A stretch of 64,000 nucleotides of DNA. It comes from Vulgatibacter incomptus (GTDB lineage: Bacteria; Myxococcota; Myxococcia; Myxococcales; Vulgatibacteraceae). Below are positions 47,784-60,123 of this stretch, in pieces; position 1 is the stretch's first letter, and every line of letters begins with the position of its first letter. A program made the position numbers and the translations under genes. The stretch spans positions 3,740,220 through 3,804,219 of the forward strand of contig NZ_CP012332.1 in the NCBI RefSeq assembly GCF_001263175.1, written 5' to 3'. The notes beneath the pieces were generated by a model that was not told where the DNA came from, ran no database searches, and saw only the letters and a program-made list of their open reading frames with translations.

Positions 47784-49042
47784 CCTCCGACGGAGGGGTC
47801 GTCGAACGCGTTGGCGGGTGACCGGCTCTGCGAACGCGGCCCACGAGATCGCGCCAGAGTTGGGAGCGCTAGCTCAACGGGGCGTCGCCCCCCGCACCTG
47901 GGATTGGTCGAGTCGCTGTGCCGATCGTCGGGCGAGGAGGTGTCCGAGACCGGTCGTTCAGATTGCCCTTCGAATCTCCGCCGGCTCGCGCCTAGGGGTA
48001 CCGTGTCGCCTAGAGAATCGGGCCGCAATAGCGGGTCCCGACGAAGTCCGAGCGCTCTCAAACATCCAGCTGATCGACGGGCTGGAGGTCTCCGAGATGT
48101 GGCTGCGCGGCCGGAGAGGTTCCCGCTTCCAAGCGGGGCGGGCACCTTCGGATCCAGGCGCGACGGCTCGACTGGGCCTTGATGCGGGTTTCGCGCCGAA
48201 TGCTGAAACCCTGCGCTCGGCCTTCCCGCCACATCCGAGAAGGCAGTTCCCAGTCCCCGGGGCTGAAGGGGACCGACTGGTCGGACTCCCTCGCCGAGTG
48301 ATGCCGTCGGAGTGGGGCATCGGGGACAGTGGGCCCGATTGAGCGCCGACGATCTCCCAGGTGCGGCAGGGTCTGGGGTGTAGCCGGGATTGCCAGGGAA
48401 GCGGAGGGCAAGAGGGCGAGCGAAGGGGAGACTCGGCCCTCTCCGCTTGAGGGAGCGGCGAAGCCGAGATCCCCGGCGGCCGACGCTGCCGCCCGCCGAG
48501 GAAGGGACGGAGTCCGGCACGGCTCTTTGAAGCACTGGGTGCGGCCCGGAGGTCCGGCCGCCCGGAGCCAGGTCCGGGCCGGTAGAGGGCTCCCGGCGAT
48601 CCCATCTGCGCAAACCGCCACGGCGCGGCGCAGGGAGGGCCGGCCGCATTCGCCTCCGACGCTCCCTCAGGGCCCGCCACGGTCGCGGCAAGAGGACCTC
48701 GGCATCCACCGCCAACGAGCGAGCTGATCGCGCTCCTTTGCCCAGGGGGAGGCCACCTGCTCCCCTTGTGGCCTCGTGGAAGCAGTGCGTTTGGAGCCTC
48801 GGCGCGACCAGAGCGATCCGCCCCGGCTCCCGCGCAGTGAGAGACTCCTTTTGCCAGGGGAACCCGATGAGCGGTCCGGAAGAGCGCGTCTCCCTCGGAG
48901 GGTTTGGGCTCTCCGAGACCGGTGGTGCCGGGAGAAGGAACCCAGCCCGTCGACGTTCGATGGTCCGATCGAGCGGCACACGAAAGCCGCCAACACGGCC
49001 CGACTCCTCCAGTTTCCCGGAGGCGAATCGCCTGGCTCCTAC

Positions 49043-49056
49043 GTTCCACGTGGAAC
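49043..49056. promoter_or_regulatory. parS site 2
   Basis: GTTCCACGTGGAAC is a perfect 14-base palindrome and the exact core of the parS consensus used in myxobacteria and other phyla. It lies 190 bases upstream of the parA start and may also influence parA expression. Confidence 0.92.
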
Positions 49057-49246
49057 GAAGTGGCAATGTCGGGGGGATCCGCTATCGTAGGCCGGACGTG
49101 ACATTAGGTGCATCGTCACGCTCCCAGGGATCCAACGAACGGCCCTTTGGCGTTGCCGGCTTCGTTGAACGCGTGGTACCAGACAGCTTCAGCGTCGGCC
49201 CCCACCGGTTCGTCAGACCGCCCAGCTGTAGGAAAGCGAGTAGCCC

Positions 49247-50044
49247 GTGACTCGAATCCTCTCGATTTCCAATCAGAAGGGTGGCGTCGGCAAGACCACG
49301 ACGGCGGTGAACCTGGCAGCGTCGCTGGCCTCTGCGGAGCGCCGAACGCTGCTCGTCGACCTCGATCCCCAGGGGAACGCTGGCTCCGGCCTTGGCATCG
49401 CCCGCGACCAGGTCGAGCTCTCCATCTATGACGCCCTGGTCGGCGAGCGGCGCATCGACGAGGTCGTCCGACCGACCGAGTTTGGCTACCTGGACGTGGC
49501 GCCGGCGAGCCGGGACCTGGTGGGCGCCGAGCTCGAGCTCGTCAACGCGGACCGGCGCGAGTTCCGACTGCGGGACGCTCTTGCAGGGGTGCAGGGCTAC
49601 GACTTCGTGATCGTCGACTGCCCCCCGAGCCTCGGTCTCCTCACCCTGAATTCCTTGACGGCGTCGACCTCCGTCCTGGTCCCCTTGCAGTGCGAGTACT
49701 ACGCAATGGAAGGGCTCTCGGCGCTCATGTCGACGATCAATCTGGTCCGCCAGGGCCTGAATCCCGCCCTCGAGATCGAGGGGATCCTCCTCACGATGTT
49801 CGATCGCCGCACGACTCTGTCGGCGCAGGTCGTGAACGAGGTGCGGGGCTTCTTCGGCGACCAGGTCTTCCAGAGCGTGATTCCGAGGAACGTCCGACTC
49901 TCCGAGTCGCCGAGCTTCGGCAAGCCGATCCTGCTCTACGACATCGAGTCCGCTGGCGCTCAGGGCTACCTCGCTCTTGCGCAGGAGCTGCTGGCGAAGA
50001 GCGACGCTCCTTCGGGCGAGCCGAAGTCGGCGGCGGTGGGCTGA
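49247..50044 (+). CDS. parA: Chromosome partitioning ATPase ParA
   Basis: 265 residues from GTG 49247 with TAGGAAAG upstream. Deviant Walker A KGGVGKTTTAVNLAAS at residues 11-26, VDLDPQGNAGSGLG, Walker B-like DFVIVDCPPSLGLLTLNSL and ASTSVLVPLQCEYYAMEGLSAL identify chromosomal ParA/Soj. It binds DNA non-specifically with ATP and moves ParB-parS complexes. Together with parB and two parS sites it forms a complete ParABS system. Confidence 0.96.
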   Translation: MTRILSISNQKGGVGKTTTAVNLAASLASAERRTLLVDLDPQGNAGSGLGIARDQVELSIYDALVGERRIDEVVRPTEFGYLDVAPASRDLVGAELELVNADRREFRLRDALAGVQGYDFVIVDCPPSLGLLTLNSLTASTSVLVPLQCEYYAMEGLSALMSTINLVRQGLNPALEIEGILLTMFDRRTTLSAQVVNEVRGFFGDQVFQSVIPRNVRLSESPSFGKPILLYDIESAGAQGYLALAQELLAKSDAPSGEPKSAAVG

Positions 50045-50128
50045 GCGAGGGGGCTTCGACCCAAGGCGCATCGCGCTCGCGCGCCTGGATCTTCAGCGAG
50101 CCAACTTTGAGGAGGGCGGTCTCGAGCA

Positions 50129-51028
50129 ATGGAAATCGCGCGCGACAAGGCGAGTCGACTGGGCCGGGGATTCTCGGCGCTCCTTCCGAATGCAGGGCCC
50201 CAGGTGCCGGGCACTGAGCCGGCACGGCCGGCGAGCGGCGTGGTGAACCTCGCCATCGAGGAGATCGCGCCGGACAAGAGCCAGCCCCGACGCCGCTTCG
50301 AGGAAGCGAAGATCGAGGAGCTCGCCGCCTCGATCCGGACCAAGGGTGTGATCCAGCCGATCCTGGTTCGGCGGGATGGTGACCAGTACCGGATCATCGC
50401 CGGCGAGCGGCGTTGGCGCGCCTCGCAGCGGGCGGGGATGAAGTTCGTCCCCGCGCTGGTGAAGGAGGTCACCGAGCGTCAGGCCTTCGAGCTCGCGCTC
50501 ATCGAGAACATCCAGCGCGAAGACCTTAACGCGGTGGAGGAGGCCGAGGCCTACCGACGGCTGATCGACGAGCACGGGCTCACGCAGGAAGGCTGCGCGG
50601 AGCGGGTGGGGAAGGATCGCTCCTCGATCGCCAACTCCCTCCGCCTCCTTCGGCTGCCGGACGACATCAAGGAGGCCCTGACCGAGGGCGAGCTCAACAT
50701 GGGGCACGCCCGTGCCCTACTGGGTCTGGCAGACGAAGCCGCTATGAAGCGGGCCGCGAAAGAGGTGGCGTCGAAGAGCCTCTCGGTGCGGCAGACCGAG
50801 CAGCTCGTCCGCAAGCAGAAGGAGTCCGGCGGCGAGTCCAAGGCGGGTGAACCCGTTGTGAAGCCGGATAACACTGCGCAGGTCCGCTCGGTCGAAGAGA
50901 GGCTGCAGCGTGCGCTGGGTACGAAGGTCCGGCTGACGGACAAGGGCAAGGGTCGCGGCCGACTCGAGATCGAGTTCTTCTCCTACGAGGAGCTCGACCG
51001 GTTGCTCGCGGTGATGATGGGGCAGTGA
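50129..51028 (+). CDS. parB: Chromosome partitioning protein ParB
   Basis: 299 residues. An N-terminal ParA-interaction stretch (RLGRGFSALLP) is followed by the CTPase/ParB-nuclease-like fold with SQPRRRFEEAKIEELAASI, GVIQPILVRR and GERRWRASQRAG near residue 92 (CTP-binding motif) and LIENIQREDLNAVEEAEAY. The helix-turn-helix has LTQEGCAERVGKDRSSIANSLRLLRLP, then MGHARALLGL. The C-terminus dimerises. It loads at parS and slides as a CTP clamp. Confidence 0.95.
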   Translation: MEIARDKASRLGRGFSALLPNAGPQVPGTEPARPASGVVNLAIEEIAPDKSQPRRRFEEAKIEELAASIRTKGVIQPILVRRDGDQYRIIAGERRWRASQRAGMKFVPALVKEVTERQAFELALIENIQREDLNAVEEAEAYRRLIDEHGLTQEGCAERVGKDRSSIANSLRLLRLPDDIKEALTEGELNMGHARALLGLADEAAMKRAAKEVASKSLSVRQTEQLVRKQKESGGESKAGEPVVKPDNTAQVRSVEERLQRALGTKVRLTDKGKGRGRLEIEFFSYEELDRLLAVMMGQ

Positions 51029-51104
51029 TACCCGGGTCGGACCCGGCCCGGTCGGTCCGATGTTCCGGACCGTTCGGCGTCGGGGTCTCCTGGAGGCGAG
51101 GTAG

Positions 51105-51506
51105 ATGGCGATGTCGCGGCGAGAAGAAACGTCGAATCCTGGCTCGATCAACGCAGTCCTCGGGCGGGGCAGCTCGTTCGAGGGGAAGCTCAACTTCGAA
51201 GGAACGGTCCGGATCGAAGGCAAGTTCGGCGGCGAGATCCACACGTCGGACACCCTGGTGATCGGCGAGGGTGCCGAGGTGAAGGCCGAGATCTTCGCTG
51301 GCACCGTGATCGTTTCCGGCGGGAGGGTCACCGGGAACATTCGGGCGAAGACGTTGATCGAGCTCGAGAAGGAGGCCCGGGTGTACGGCAGCCTCGAGAG
51401 CCCGGCCGTCAAGATCGACCGAGGCGTGATCTTCGAGGGCACGTGCAAGATGGAGAAGCTCGACGAGCCCAAGCTGAAGCCGGTCGCTTCGGTGGAGAAG
51501 GCCTAG
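51105..51506 (+). CDS. Bactofilin
   Basis: 133 residues with GGAGG upstream. The core is a beta-helix with short repeated rungs: LGRGSSFEGKLNFEGTVRIEGKFGGEIHTSDTLVIGEGAEVKAEI and GTVIVSGGRVTGNIRAKTLIELEKEARVYGSLESPAVKIDRGVIFEG, flanked by short unstructured tails. Bactofilins polymerise into cytoskeletal filaments. In Myxococcus, bactofilins next to parAB organise ParB-parS complexes near the poles, and the same adjacency here supports that role. Confidence 0.93.
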   Translation: MAMSRREETSNPGSINAVLGRGSSFEGKLNFEGTVRIEGKFGGEIHTSDTLVIGEGAEVKAEIFAGTVIVSGGRVTGNIRAKTLIELEKEARVYGSLESPAVKIDRGVIFEGTCKMEKLDEPKLKPVASVEKA

Positions 51507-51849
51507 GCGGCCGGGCAGGCGAGGCCCCGAGCGCGCCCATATGAAGAAGTCAGGTGAGCGAGCTTCGACAGGCTCGTTCGCCGGCACGGTCCAGCCGGGG
51601 GAAGAAGCCCGAGGCCGGGGCCGTTCTCGGCGTCAGGCATGCACACCTGTTTCGGGCGGATTTACGAGGCCCGGGGGCGGACCTGGGCGGTCGGGTCTTG
51701 GAAGTGGACCAGGGGTCTACGTTCCTCCCGCGGCCTGCCTCGCCTCCCAGATCGGTCTTTTCCGGCCGGCGCCGGCTCGATCGGTCGAACCGGGTCCAAC
51801 CCGGCGTGCAGACGAAGCTTTTTGGAAATCCGGCCGTAGGGGTTCGTCC
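51507..51849. other. Gene-free region between bactofilin and the ATP synthase operon
   Basis: About 340 bases without codon bias in any frame. A GC-rich self-complementary stretch lies at about 51762-51776 (GCCGGCGCCGGC). No RNA gene recognised. Confidence 0.5.
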
Positions 51850-51879
51850 TTGACCGAACATCCGTCTCCGTGCTATGTG
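51850..51879 (+). promoter_or_regulatory. Probable promoter of the atpHAGDC operon
   Basis: TTGACC at 51850-51855 is followed 18 bases on by TATGTG (51874-51879), a plausible sigma-70-type pair. Transcription would begin near 51886, leaving a leader of about 60 bases before the atpH start. Confidence 0.6.
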
Positions 51880-51944
51880 CCGCGTCCTTTTTCCGGGCGT
51901 TCGCCGCGCGGAAACCGTCGCGCAACGTCGCCCTGGAGGAATCC

Positions 51945-52484
51945 TTGATTGAGTCGTCGATCGCTCGGCGGTACGCACGGGCCCTGTTCGAATCGGTAGG
52001 CGCCGAGTTCGCCCGCGTAGGCAGCGAGCTCGAGAGCGTCGCGCGCAGCTTCAAGGATCAGCCCGAGCTGACGGCGTTTCTCTCCGATCCCAGCGCATCG
52101 CGTGAGAGCCGCCGGACCTTCCTCGACGCGGTGATCTCGAAGACGGGCCTCCATCCCATGGCGGGGAACCTGCTTCGGCTCCTCGACGATCGCGGTCGCC
52201 TCCTCGACCTGCCCGCCATCGCCGCTGCCTACAGCGGGATGGTGGACGAGCACGAGGGCCGGGTGCGAGCCGAGGTCACGACCGTCGACGGGCTCGGCTC
52301 GGAGCTGGCGGAGCAGCTGAAGAAGGCGCTCAGCTCCGCGACCGGCAAGCAGGTCGAGCTGTCGACGCACAGCGATCCGGGGATCCTCGGCGGCATGATC
52401 GCCCGGGTTGGAAACACCGTCTTCGACGGCAGCCTTCGCAGCCAGCTCGAGCGCATGAAGCGCGAGCTGGTGGGCCAGCCGTAA
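51945..52484 (+). CDS. atpH: ATP synthase F1 delta subunit
   Basis: 179 residues if it starts at TTG 51945, four bases after GGAGGA. Marks: SSIARRYARALFESVG, FLSDPSASRESRRTFLDAV, NLLRLLDDRGRLLDLPAI, and the C-terminal SDPGILGGMIARVGNTVFDGSLRSQLERMKREL. Delta links F1 to the peripheral stalk. It opens the F1 gene run; atpB, atpE and atpF (F0) are not upstream, so they must be elsewhere. An upstream in-frame ATG (51870) lies over the promoter and is not favoured. Confidence 0.92.
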   Translation: MIESSIARRYARALFESVGAEFARVGSELESVARSFKDQPELTAFLSDPSASRESRRTFLDAVISKTGLHPMAGNLLRLLDDRGRLLDLPAIAAAYSGMVDEHEGRVRAEVTTVDGLGSELAEQLKKALSSATGKQVELSTHSDPGILGGMIARVGNTVFDGSLRSQLERMKRELVGQP

Positions 52485-52541
52485 CGAACCTTCTTTCGTG
52501 ATTCGTCGCGCCGCCCCGAGCGGTGCGAGTGGAGAGACAGC

Positions 52542-54068
<1,527 letters not shown>

Positions 54069-54134
54069 AGCAAGGGAATCGGGTTCGGGGAGCGGCCAAG
54101 GGCGGCTCCCCGGACCGTCATGTAGGAGCAAGGC

Positions 54135-56526
<2,392 letters not shown>

Positions 56527-56535
56527 GGGAACCCC

Positions 56536-56936
56536 ATGGCGATTCAGCTCGACATCGTCACCCCGAGCGTCAGCTGCTGTCGCTCGAGGTGGACTCCGTC
56601 AAGGCGCCCGGCGCGGACGGGAGCTTCGGCGTGCTGCCTGGCCACACGCCGTTCCTCACGGTGATGCAGCCGGGGGAGCTCTCCTACACGGTGGGTAATA
56701 AGGAAGAGCACTACTTCGTCGGAGGCGGCTTCGTGGAGGTCGCCGAGGGCAAGGTCATCGTCCTCGCGGAGAGCGCCGAGCCGGTCTCGGAGATCGATGT
56801 GGATCGGGCGAAGGCCGCCCTTGCCCAGGCGCAGGAGCGGCTCAAGGCCCTGCGCCAGGAAGAGGAAGCCGCCGCGATCGAGCGGGCCCGCGTGAAGCGC
56901 GCCGCTGCCCGGATCACGGTCGCCGGCCGACGGTAG
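56536..56936 (+). CDS. atpC: ATP synthase F1 epsilon subunit, with an apparent one-base frameshift near the start
   Basis: From the natural start ATG 56536 (TAAGGGA upstream) the sequence reads MAIQLDIVTP and then leaves frame at a run of four C at 56571-56574. The remaining protein, ERQLLSLEVDSVKAPGADG onward, including FGVLPGHTPFLTVM, GGGFVEVAEGKVIVLAESAE and the helical end, continues in another frame to 56936. One extra C would restore a normal epsilon of about 134 residues. Epsilon couples and inhibits F1 rotation. A real mutation, a frameshifting signal or a sequencing or assembly error at the C-run are all possible. Confidence 0.88.
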
Positions 56937-56963
56937 GCGTCTCGAAACCCGGTAGTTCGAAGT

Positions 56964-56991
56964 GGCCCGCGCGGAACGACCTGCGCGGGCC
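56964..56991 (+). terminator. Hairpin after the atp operon
   Basis: GGCCCGCGC (56964-56972) pairs perfectly with GCGCGGGCC (56983-56991) across a ten-base loop, followed by GCTTCCGTT. The U-run is weak, but the position just after atpC supports termination. Confidence 0.65.
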
Positions 56992-57062
56992 GCTTCCGTT
57001 CTGGGCACATGGCTCTGCGGCGTCGTCGTGCGGGGCGTCTCGGTCTGGTAGAGTCTCCCCCG

Positions 57063-57809
57063 ATGGCTGGGATGTCGAAGAACACCGGCGGCGGAGGGGA
57101 CGAGGCCCTTCGGCGCGTGGCCGAGCTGGAGGCCGCGACCGAGGCGCTGAAGGTCCGTTATGAGCAGTTCTTCCAGGGCACGGCGCGAATGCCTCCTGCC
57201 GAAGATCACGCCCAGCTCCGCAGTGCGTTGCTGAAGCTGAAGGCCTCTGCGCCGCGTGGCGCGGCCGTACGGTTTCGCCTGGACGCCCTGTACAACCGCT
57301 TTCTTTCGTACGAGCGCATGTGGAGCCGCGTCGTTCGCGAGAGGGAGGAGGGCACCTACGCGCCGGACCTCGCGCGAGCCCGCCTCCGCCGCTCGCGTGA
57401 AGCGGGGGCCGGCGTTTCCGCGACTGCTCGGGCCGCGAGCGCCGCCGGAGCCGGAGTGGCCGCCGAGGCTGGTGGTGTCTCCGACTCGCGGGTCGCTGCC
57501 TCGTCGCCGGACCCGCGCGAAGCCGCGACAACTCAGGCTCCTGCGGTTCGCAAGGAATCGCCGGCTGGCCCTCGGGTGCCGCCCGCCTCCGGCTCGATCT
57601 CGGACGCACGGCTCCGTGCGATTTACGACTCCTACGTGCTCGCGAAGCGCCGGTGCGGCGAGAGCGCCGATGGCGTGAGCTTCGAGCGTCTCGCCGCGAA
57701 ACTTCGGGGCCAGGTTCCGGGGCTCCTGGAGAAGCACAAGACTTCGAACATCGACTTCAAGGTCGTGATCCACGACGGCAAGGCGATGCTGAAGGTGGTC
57801 CCCGGATAG
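57063..57809 (+). CDS. Protein with a MXAN_5187-type C-terminal domain
   Basis: 248 residues. An N-terminal charged coiled-coil-like segment (EALRRVAELEAATEALKVRYEQFFQGTARMPP) is followed by an Arg-rich region (YNRFLSYERMWSRVVREREEG), an Ala/Pro/Ser-rich low-complexity linker (residues about 115-180), and a C-terminal domain of about 70 residues: LRAIYDSYVLAKRRCGES ... SFERLAAKLRGQVPGLLEKH, then DFKVVIHDGKAMLKVVP. That end resembles a domain known from myxobacterial proteins, named after MXAN_5187, of unknown function. ATG 57063 is preferred to one at 57009. Confidence 0.72.
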   Translation: MAGMSKNTGGGGDEALRRVAELEAATEALKVRYEQFFQGTARMPPAEDHAQLRSALLKLKASAPRGAAVRFRLDALYNRFLSYERMWSRVVREREEGTYAPDLARARLRRSREAGAGVSATARAASAAGAGVAAEAGGVSDSRVAASSPDPREAATTQAPAVRKESPAGPRVPPASGSISDARLRAIYDSYVLAKRRCGESADGVSFERLAAKLRGQVPGLLEKHKTSNIDFKVVIHDGKAMLKVVPG

Positions 57810-58205
57810 GTGCCGGGACTCTGGTGCGTCTGCTCTCGTAGCGGATGCCGCCATCGAGCCGGGCCCCTAGCTGAACGATCAATCGGTCCAGTCCTTTGAC
57901 CTGTCGATTCCTCCGGACGGGGCGGTCTGTCGATCGGGCGGGCCGAGCGCCGTCCACCGGCCACGGCGGGTCGCCCGGAACCTCCCTGGGGCTGCCGCCT
58001 CCCGGTCTCCATCCACGATCCGACGCACGGCGCCCCGGGGGAGGTTCCTCCGGTGCACGGGTCGCGATAGGTGGGCAACTTGGTTGCACCGGGCAGGGGC
58101 GATGGCGAGTTTCACCCCTCTCGGCGGCCGTGTTCGGGGCCCGCCGTTCGGGGGCGGGGCGGGGGCTCCGCTCTCTAGGGCTCGATGGGCGCGCAGGAGG
58201 GGAGC
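57810..58205. other. Gene-free intergenic stretch
   Basis: About 400 GC-rich bases. No frame with true codon bias, no RNA or clear repeat. GGCGGGGCGGGGGC near 58150-58166 is a G-rich tract that could form a quadruplex. Confidence 0.45.
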
Positions 58206-58601
58206 GTGGACCTGGAACGCAAGCAGCGGTTCTGCATGGTCATTGGCGTAGCGGTGCTCGCCGGCGCCGGTTGCAAGGCGAGCGCTCGTCTCGAGGAACA
58301 GCGAGCGGCCCTCGATCGCGAGCAGGTCGAGCGGATGAACGAGCTCGAGAGATTGGAGGCCAGGCTCCTGGAGACCCAGGCCCGGACACGGAGCTGGGAG
58401 GAGCTGGGAGAACGCCACCACAGCGTGGTCGCGATCGCGTGCGAGAACGCGGCCTCCCACGTGGAAGGCATGGAGCGGAACGCGGCCCGCCAGGCGGAGA
58501 AGCGGCTGCTCCAGAGGCACCAGCTTGCCGAGGCTTCACCGACGCTCCAGGAGCCGCCCCCGCGGACGGGTGAGACGTCCAACGCGTCCATCCAAAACTG
58601 A
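58206..58601 (+). CDS. Lipoprotein with coiled-coil domain
   Basis: 131 residues from a GTG at 58206 with AGGAGG four bases upstream. A signal peptide (QRFCMVIGVAVLAGAGC) ends in a lipobox with Cys near 23. A helical, charged segment follows, EEQRAALDREQVERMNELERLEARLLETQARTR, which should form a coiled coil, then a shorter helix (CENAASHVEGMERNAARQAEKRLL). The C-terminus is Pro/Thr-rich. No family assigned. It is likely an envelope scaffold or peptidoglycan-proximal protein, which is inference. Confidence 0.62.
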   Translation: MDLERKQRFCMVIGVAVLAGAGCKASARLEEQRAALDREQVERMNELERLEARLLETQARTRSWEELGERHHSVVAIACENAASHVEGMERNAARQAEKRLLQRHQLAEASPTLQEPPPRTGETSNASIQN

Positions 58602-58707
58602 GGCCCGCAGAACCAGCCGATTCCAGACTCTCTCGAGATGGACTTCGGCCTCGAGCTCGCCCTCGAAGCCGCTGCGCGGGCCACCTGATTGTGCGATACC
58701 CAGCGGT

Positions 58708-60081
58708 ATGGAGATCCTCCTTCCGGATTTCGTCTACGTCGACGGCTCGCTCCGCGGCGGGCTTGCCGTTCATATCGGCGACGACGGCACCATCGCCAAG
58801 GTCGCGCCGCCTGCGCCGGGCGCGACCCTCACGCGGCTCGCCGGGAGGGCGCTCCTTCCGGGCTTCGTGAACGGCCACAGCCACGCCTTCCAGCGCGCGA
58901 TCCGAGGCCGGTCGGAGTATCGCCAGAAGGGCAGGGCGACCGACGACTTCTGGACCTGGCGCGAGCAGATGTACGCCGCCGCCATGCGGGTCGACCCCGA
59001 CCAGCTCGAGGCGATCTCCCGAATGGCCTTCGTGGAGATGGCCCTCGCCGGGATCACCTCCGTGGGGGAGTTCCACTATCTGCACCACCCCGCGGAGGGC
59101 GGCCGCTACGACGACCCGGACGAGCTTGCGGTGCGGGTGGCGAAGGCCGCCTCCGACGCCGGCGTCGAGCTGGTGCTGCTGCGGGTCGGCTACGCGCGGG
59201 CCGGTTTCGGGCGCGAGCCGAATCCGCGCCAGATCCGCTTCATCGATCGGTCCGCAGACGAGACCCTCGGCGCGGTGCAGCGGCTTCGGGGCCGCGGAAT
59301 GCGGACCGGCGTCGCGCCCCACAGCGTCCGGGCTCTCCCGCTCGAGTGGCTGCGCGCGCTCGCCGACTACGCGCAGGCGCACCGGCTCCCCCTCCACATG
59401 CACCTCTCCGAGCAGCCGCGGGAGATCGACGAATCGGTCGCCGAACATGGGCTCCGCCCCGGAGCGCTGGCGCTGCGCGAGGGATGGGTGGACGAGCGCT
59501 TCACGGGTGTCCATGGCGTTCACTTGGAGCAAGGCGAGATCGACGGCCTCGGATCCCGCGGTGCGACCATCTGCGCCTGCCCGACCACCGAGCGGAACCT
59601 CGGCGACGGGATCGTGCGTGCGAAGGAGCTCCTCGCCGCCGGGGCGCGGATCTGCTTCGGCACCGACTCGCAGATCGAGATCGCGCCTCTCCAGGATGCG
59701 CGCGCCCTCGAGTACCACCTCCGGCTGCAGAAGCTCGAGCGGGCCATCCTGGGCAGCGACGAGGGCGACGATCGCCCCGACCGCCTGGCGGCGCGCCTCC
59801 TCGACTGCGCCACCCGGTCCGGCGCCCGCGCGCTGGGGCTTCCGTCGGGTCGGATCGAGGAGGGCCTCTCCGCGGATCTCGTCGCCGTCGACCTGGACGA
59901 TCCCTCGATCTGCGGCGCCGCCGGTCCGGCCCTGCTTCCGACGATGGTCTTCTCGGCGGAGCGAACCGCCGTGCGGGAGGTCTGGGCGCGCGGCGTGAAG
60001 ATCGTCTCCGAGGGCCGCCACATCCAGCAGGAACGCGCCGTGCGCGACTTCGCCCGGGTGATGGCCGAGCTCTGGAGCTGA
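58708..60081 (+). CDS. hutF: Formimidoylglutamate deiminase HutF
   Basis: 457 residues of the amidohydrolase fold. Metal site HSHAF near residue 56 (GFVNGHSHAFQRAIRGR), GEFHYLHHP, later HMHLSEQ and FGTDSQ, and conserved ALLPGFVNGH. The segments ITSVGEFHYLHHP and RTGVAPHSVRALPLEWL are typical of HutF, which deaminates N-formimidoyl-L-glutamate in histidine degradation to formylglutamate and ammonia. No other hut gene is in the window, so the pathway is not confirmed by context; guanine-deaminase-like relatives are the alternative. Confidence 0.88.
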   Translation: MEILLPDFVYVDGSLRGGLAVHIGDDGTIAKVAPPAPGATLTRLAGRALLPGFVNGHSHAFQRAIRGRSEYRQKGRATDDFWTWREQMYAAAMRVDPDQLEAISRMAFVEMALAGITSVGEFHYLHHPAEGGRYDDPDELAVRVAKAASDAGVELVLLRVGYARAGFGREPNPRQIRFIDRSADETLGAVQRLRGRGMRTGVAPHSVRALPLEWLRALADYAQAHRLPLHMHLSEQPREIDESVAEHGLRPGALALREGWVDERFTGVHGVHLEQGEIDGLGSRGATICACPTTERNLGDGIVRAKELLAAGARICFGTDSQIEIAPLQDARALEYHLRLQKLERAILGSDEGDDRPDRLAARLLDCATRSGARALGLPSGRIEEGLSADLVAVDLDDPSICGAAGPALLPTMVFSAERTAVREVWARGVKIVSEGRHIQQERAVRDFARVMAELWS

Positions 60082-60123
60082 AGACTCGCCTCGCGCCCGA
60101 GTTGCGGCCCTCGAGAGACAGCG

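Larger units (their letters stand above)
46021..49246. other. 3.2-kb gene-free, TA-poor region upstream of parA holding two parS sites
   Basis: No frame here has the high third-position G/C of real genes. In the longest frame (minus, 46706-49066) third positions are about 60% G/C, flat with the other positions, and the product is Arg/Ser/Pro/Gly-rich without motifs. Yet stops are scarce and the dinucleotide TA is strongly depleted between about 46440 and 49080. A 9-base inverted repeat lies at 47460-47485 (CGATTCGAG...CTCGAATCG). No tRNA, tmRNA, SRP or RNase P RNA signature was found. Confidence 0.6.

Noticed and set aside
46706-49066. A 786-codon open frame on the minus strand in the region before parA
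   Set aside because: Third positions are not G/C-enriched, the product is Arg/Ser/Pro-rich without motifs, it starts inside a parS palindrome, and other frames across the same DNA are also open. Treated as non-coding.
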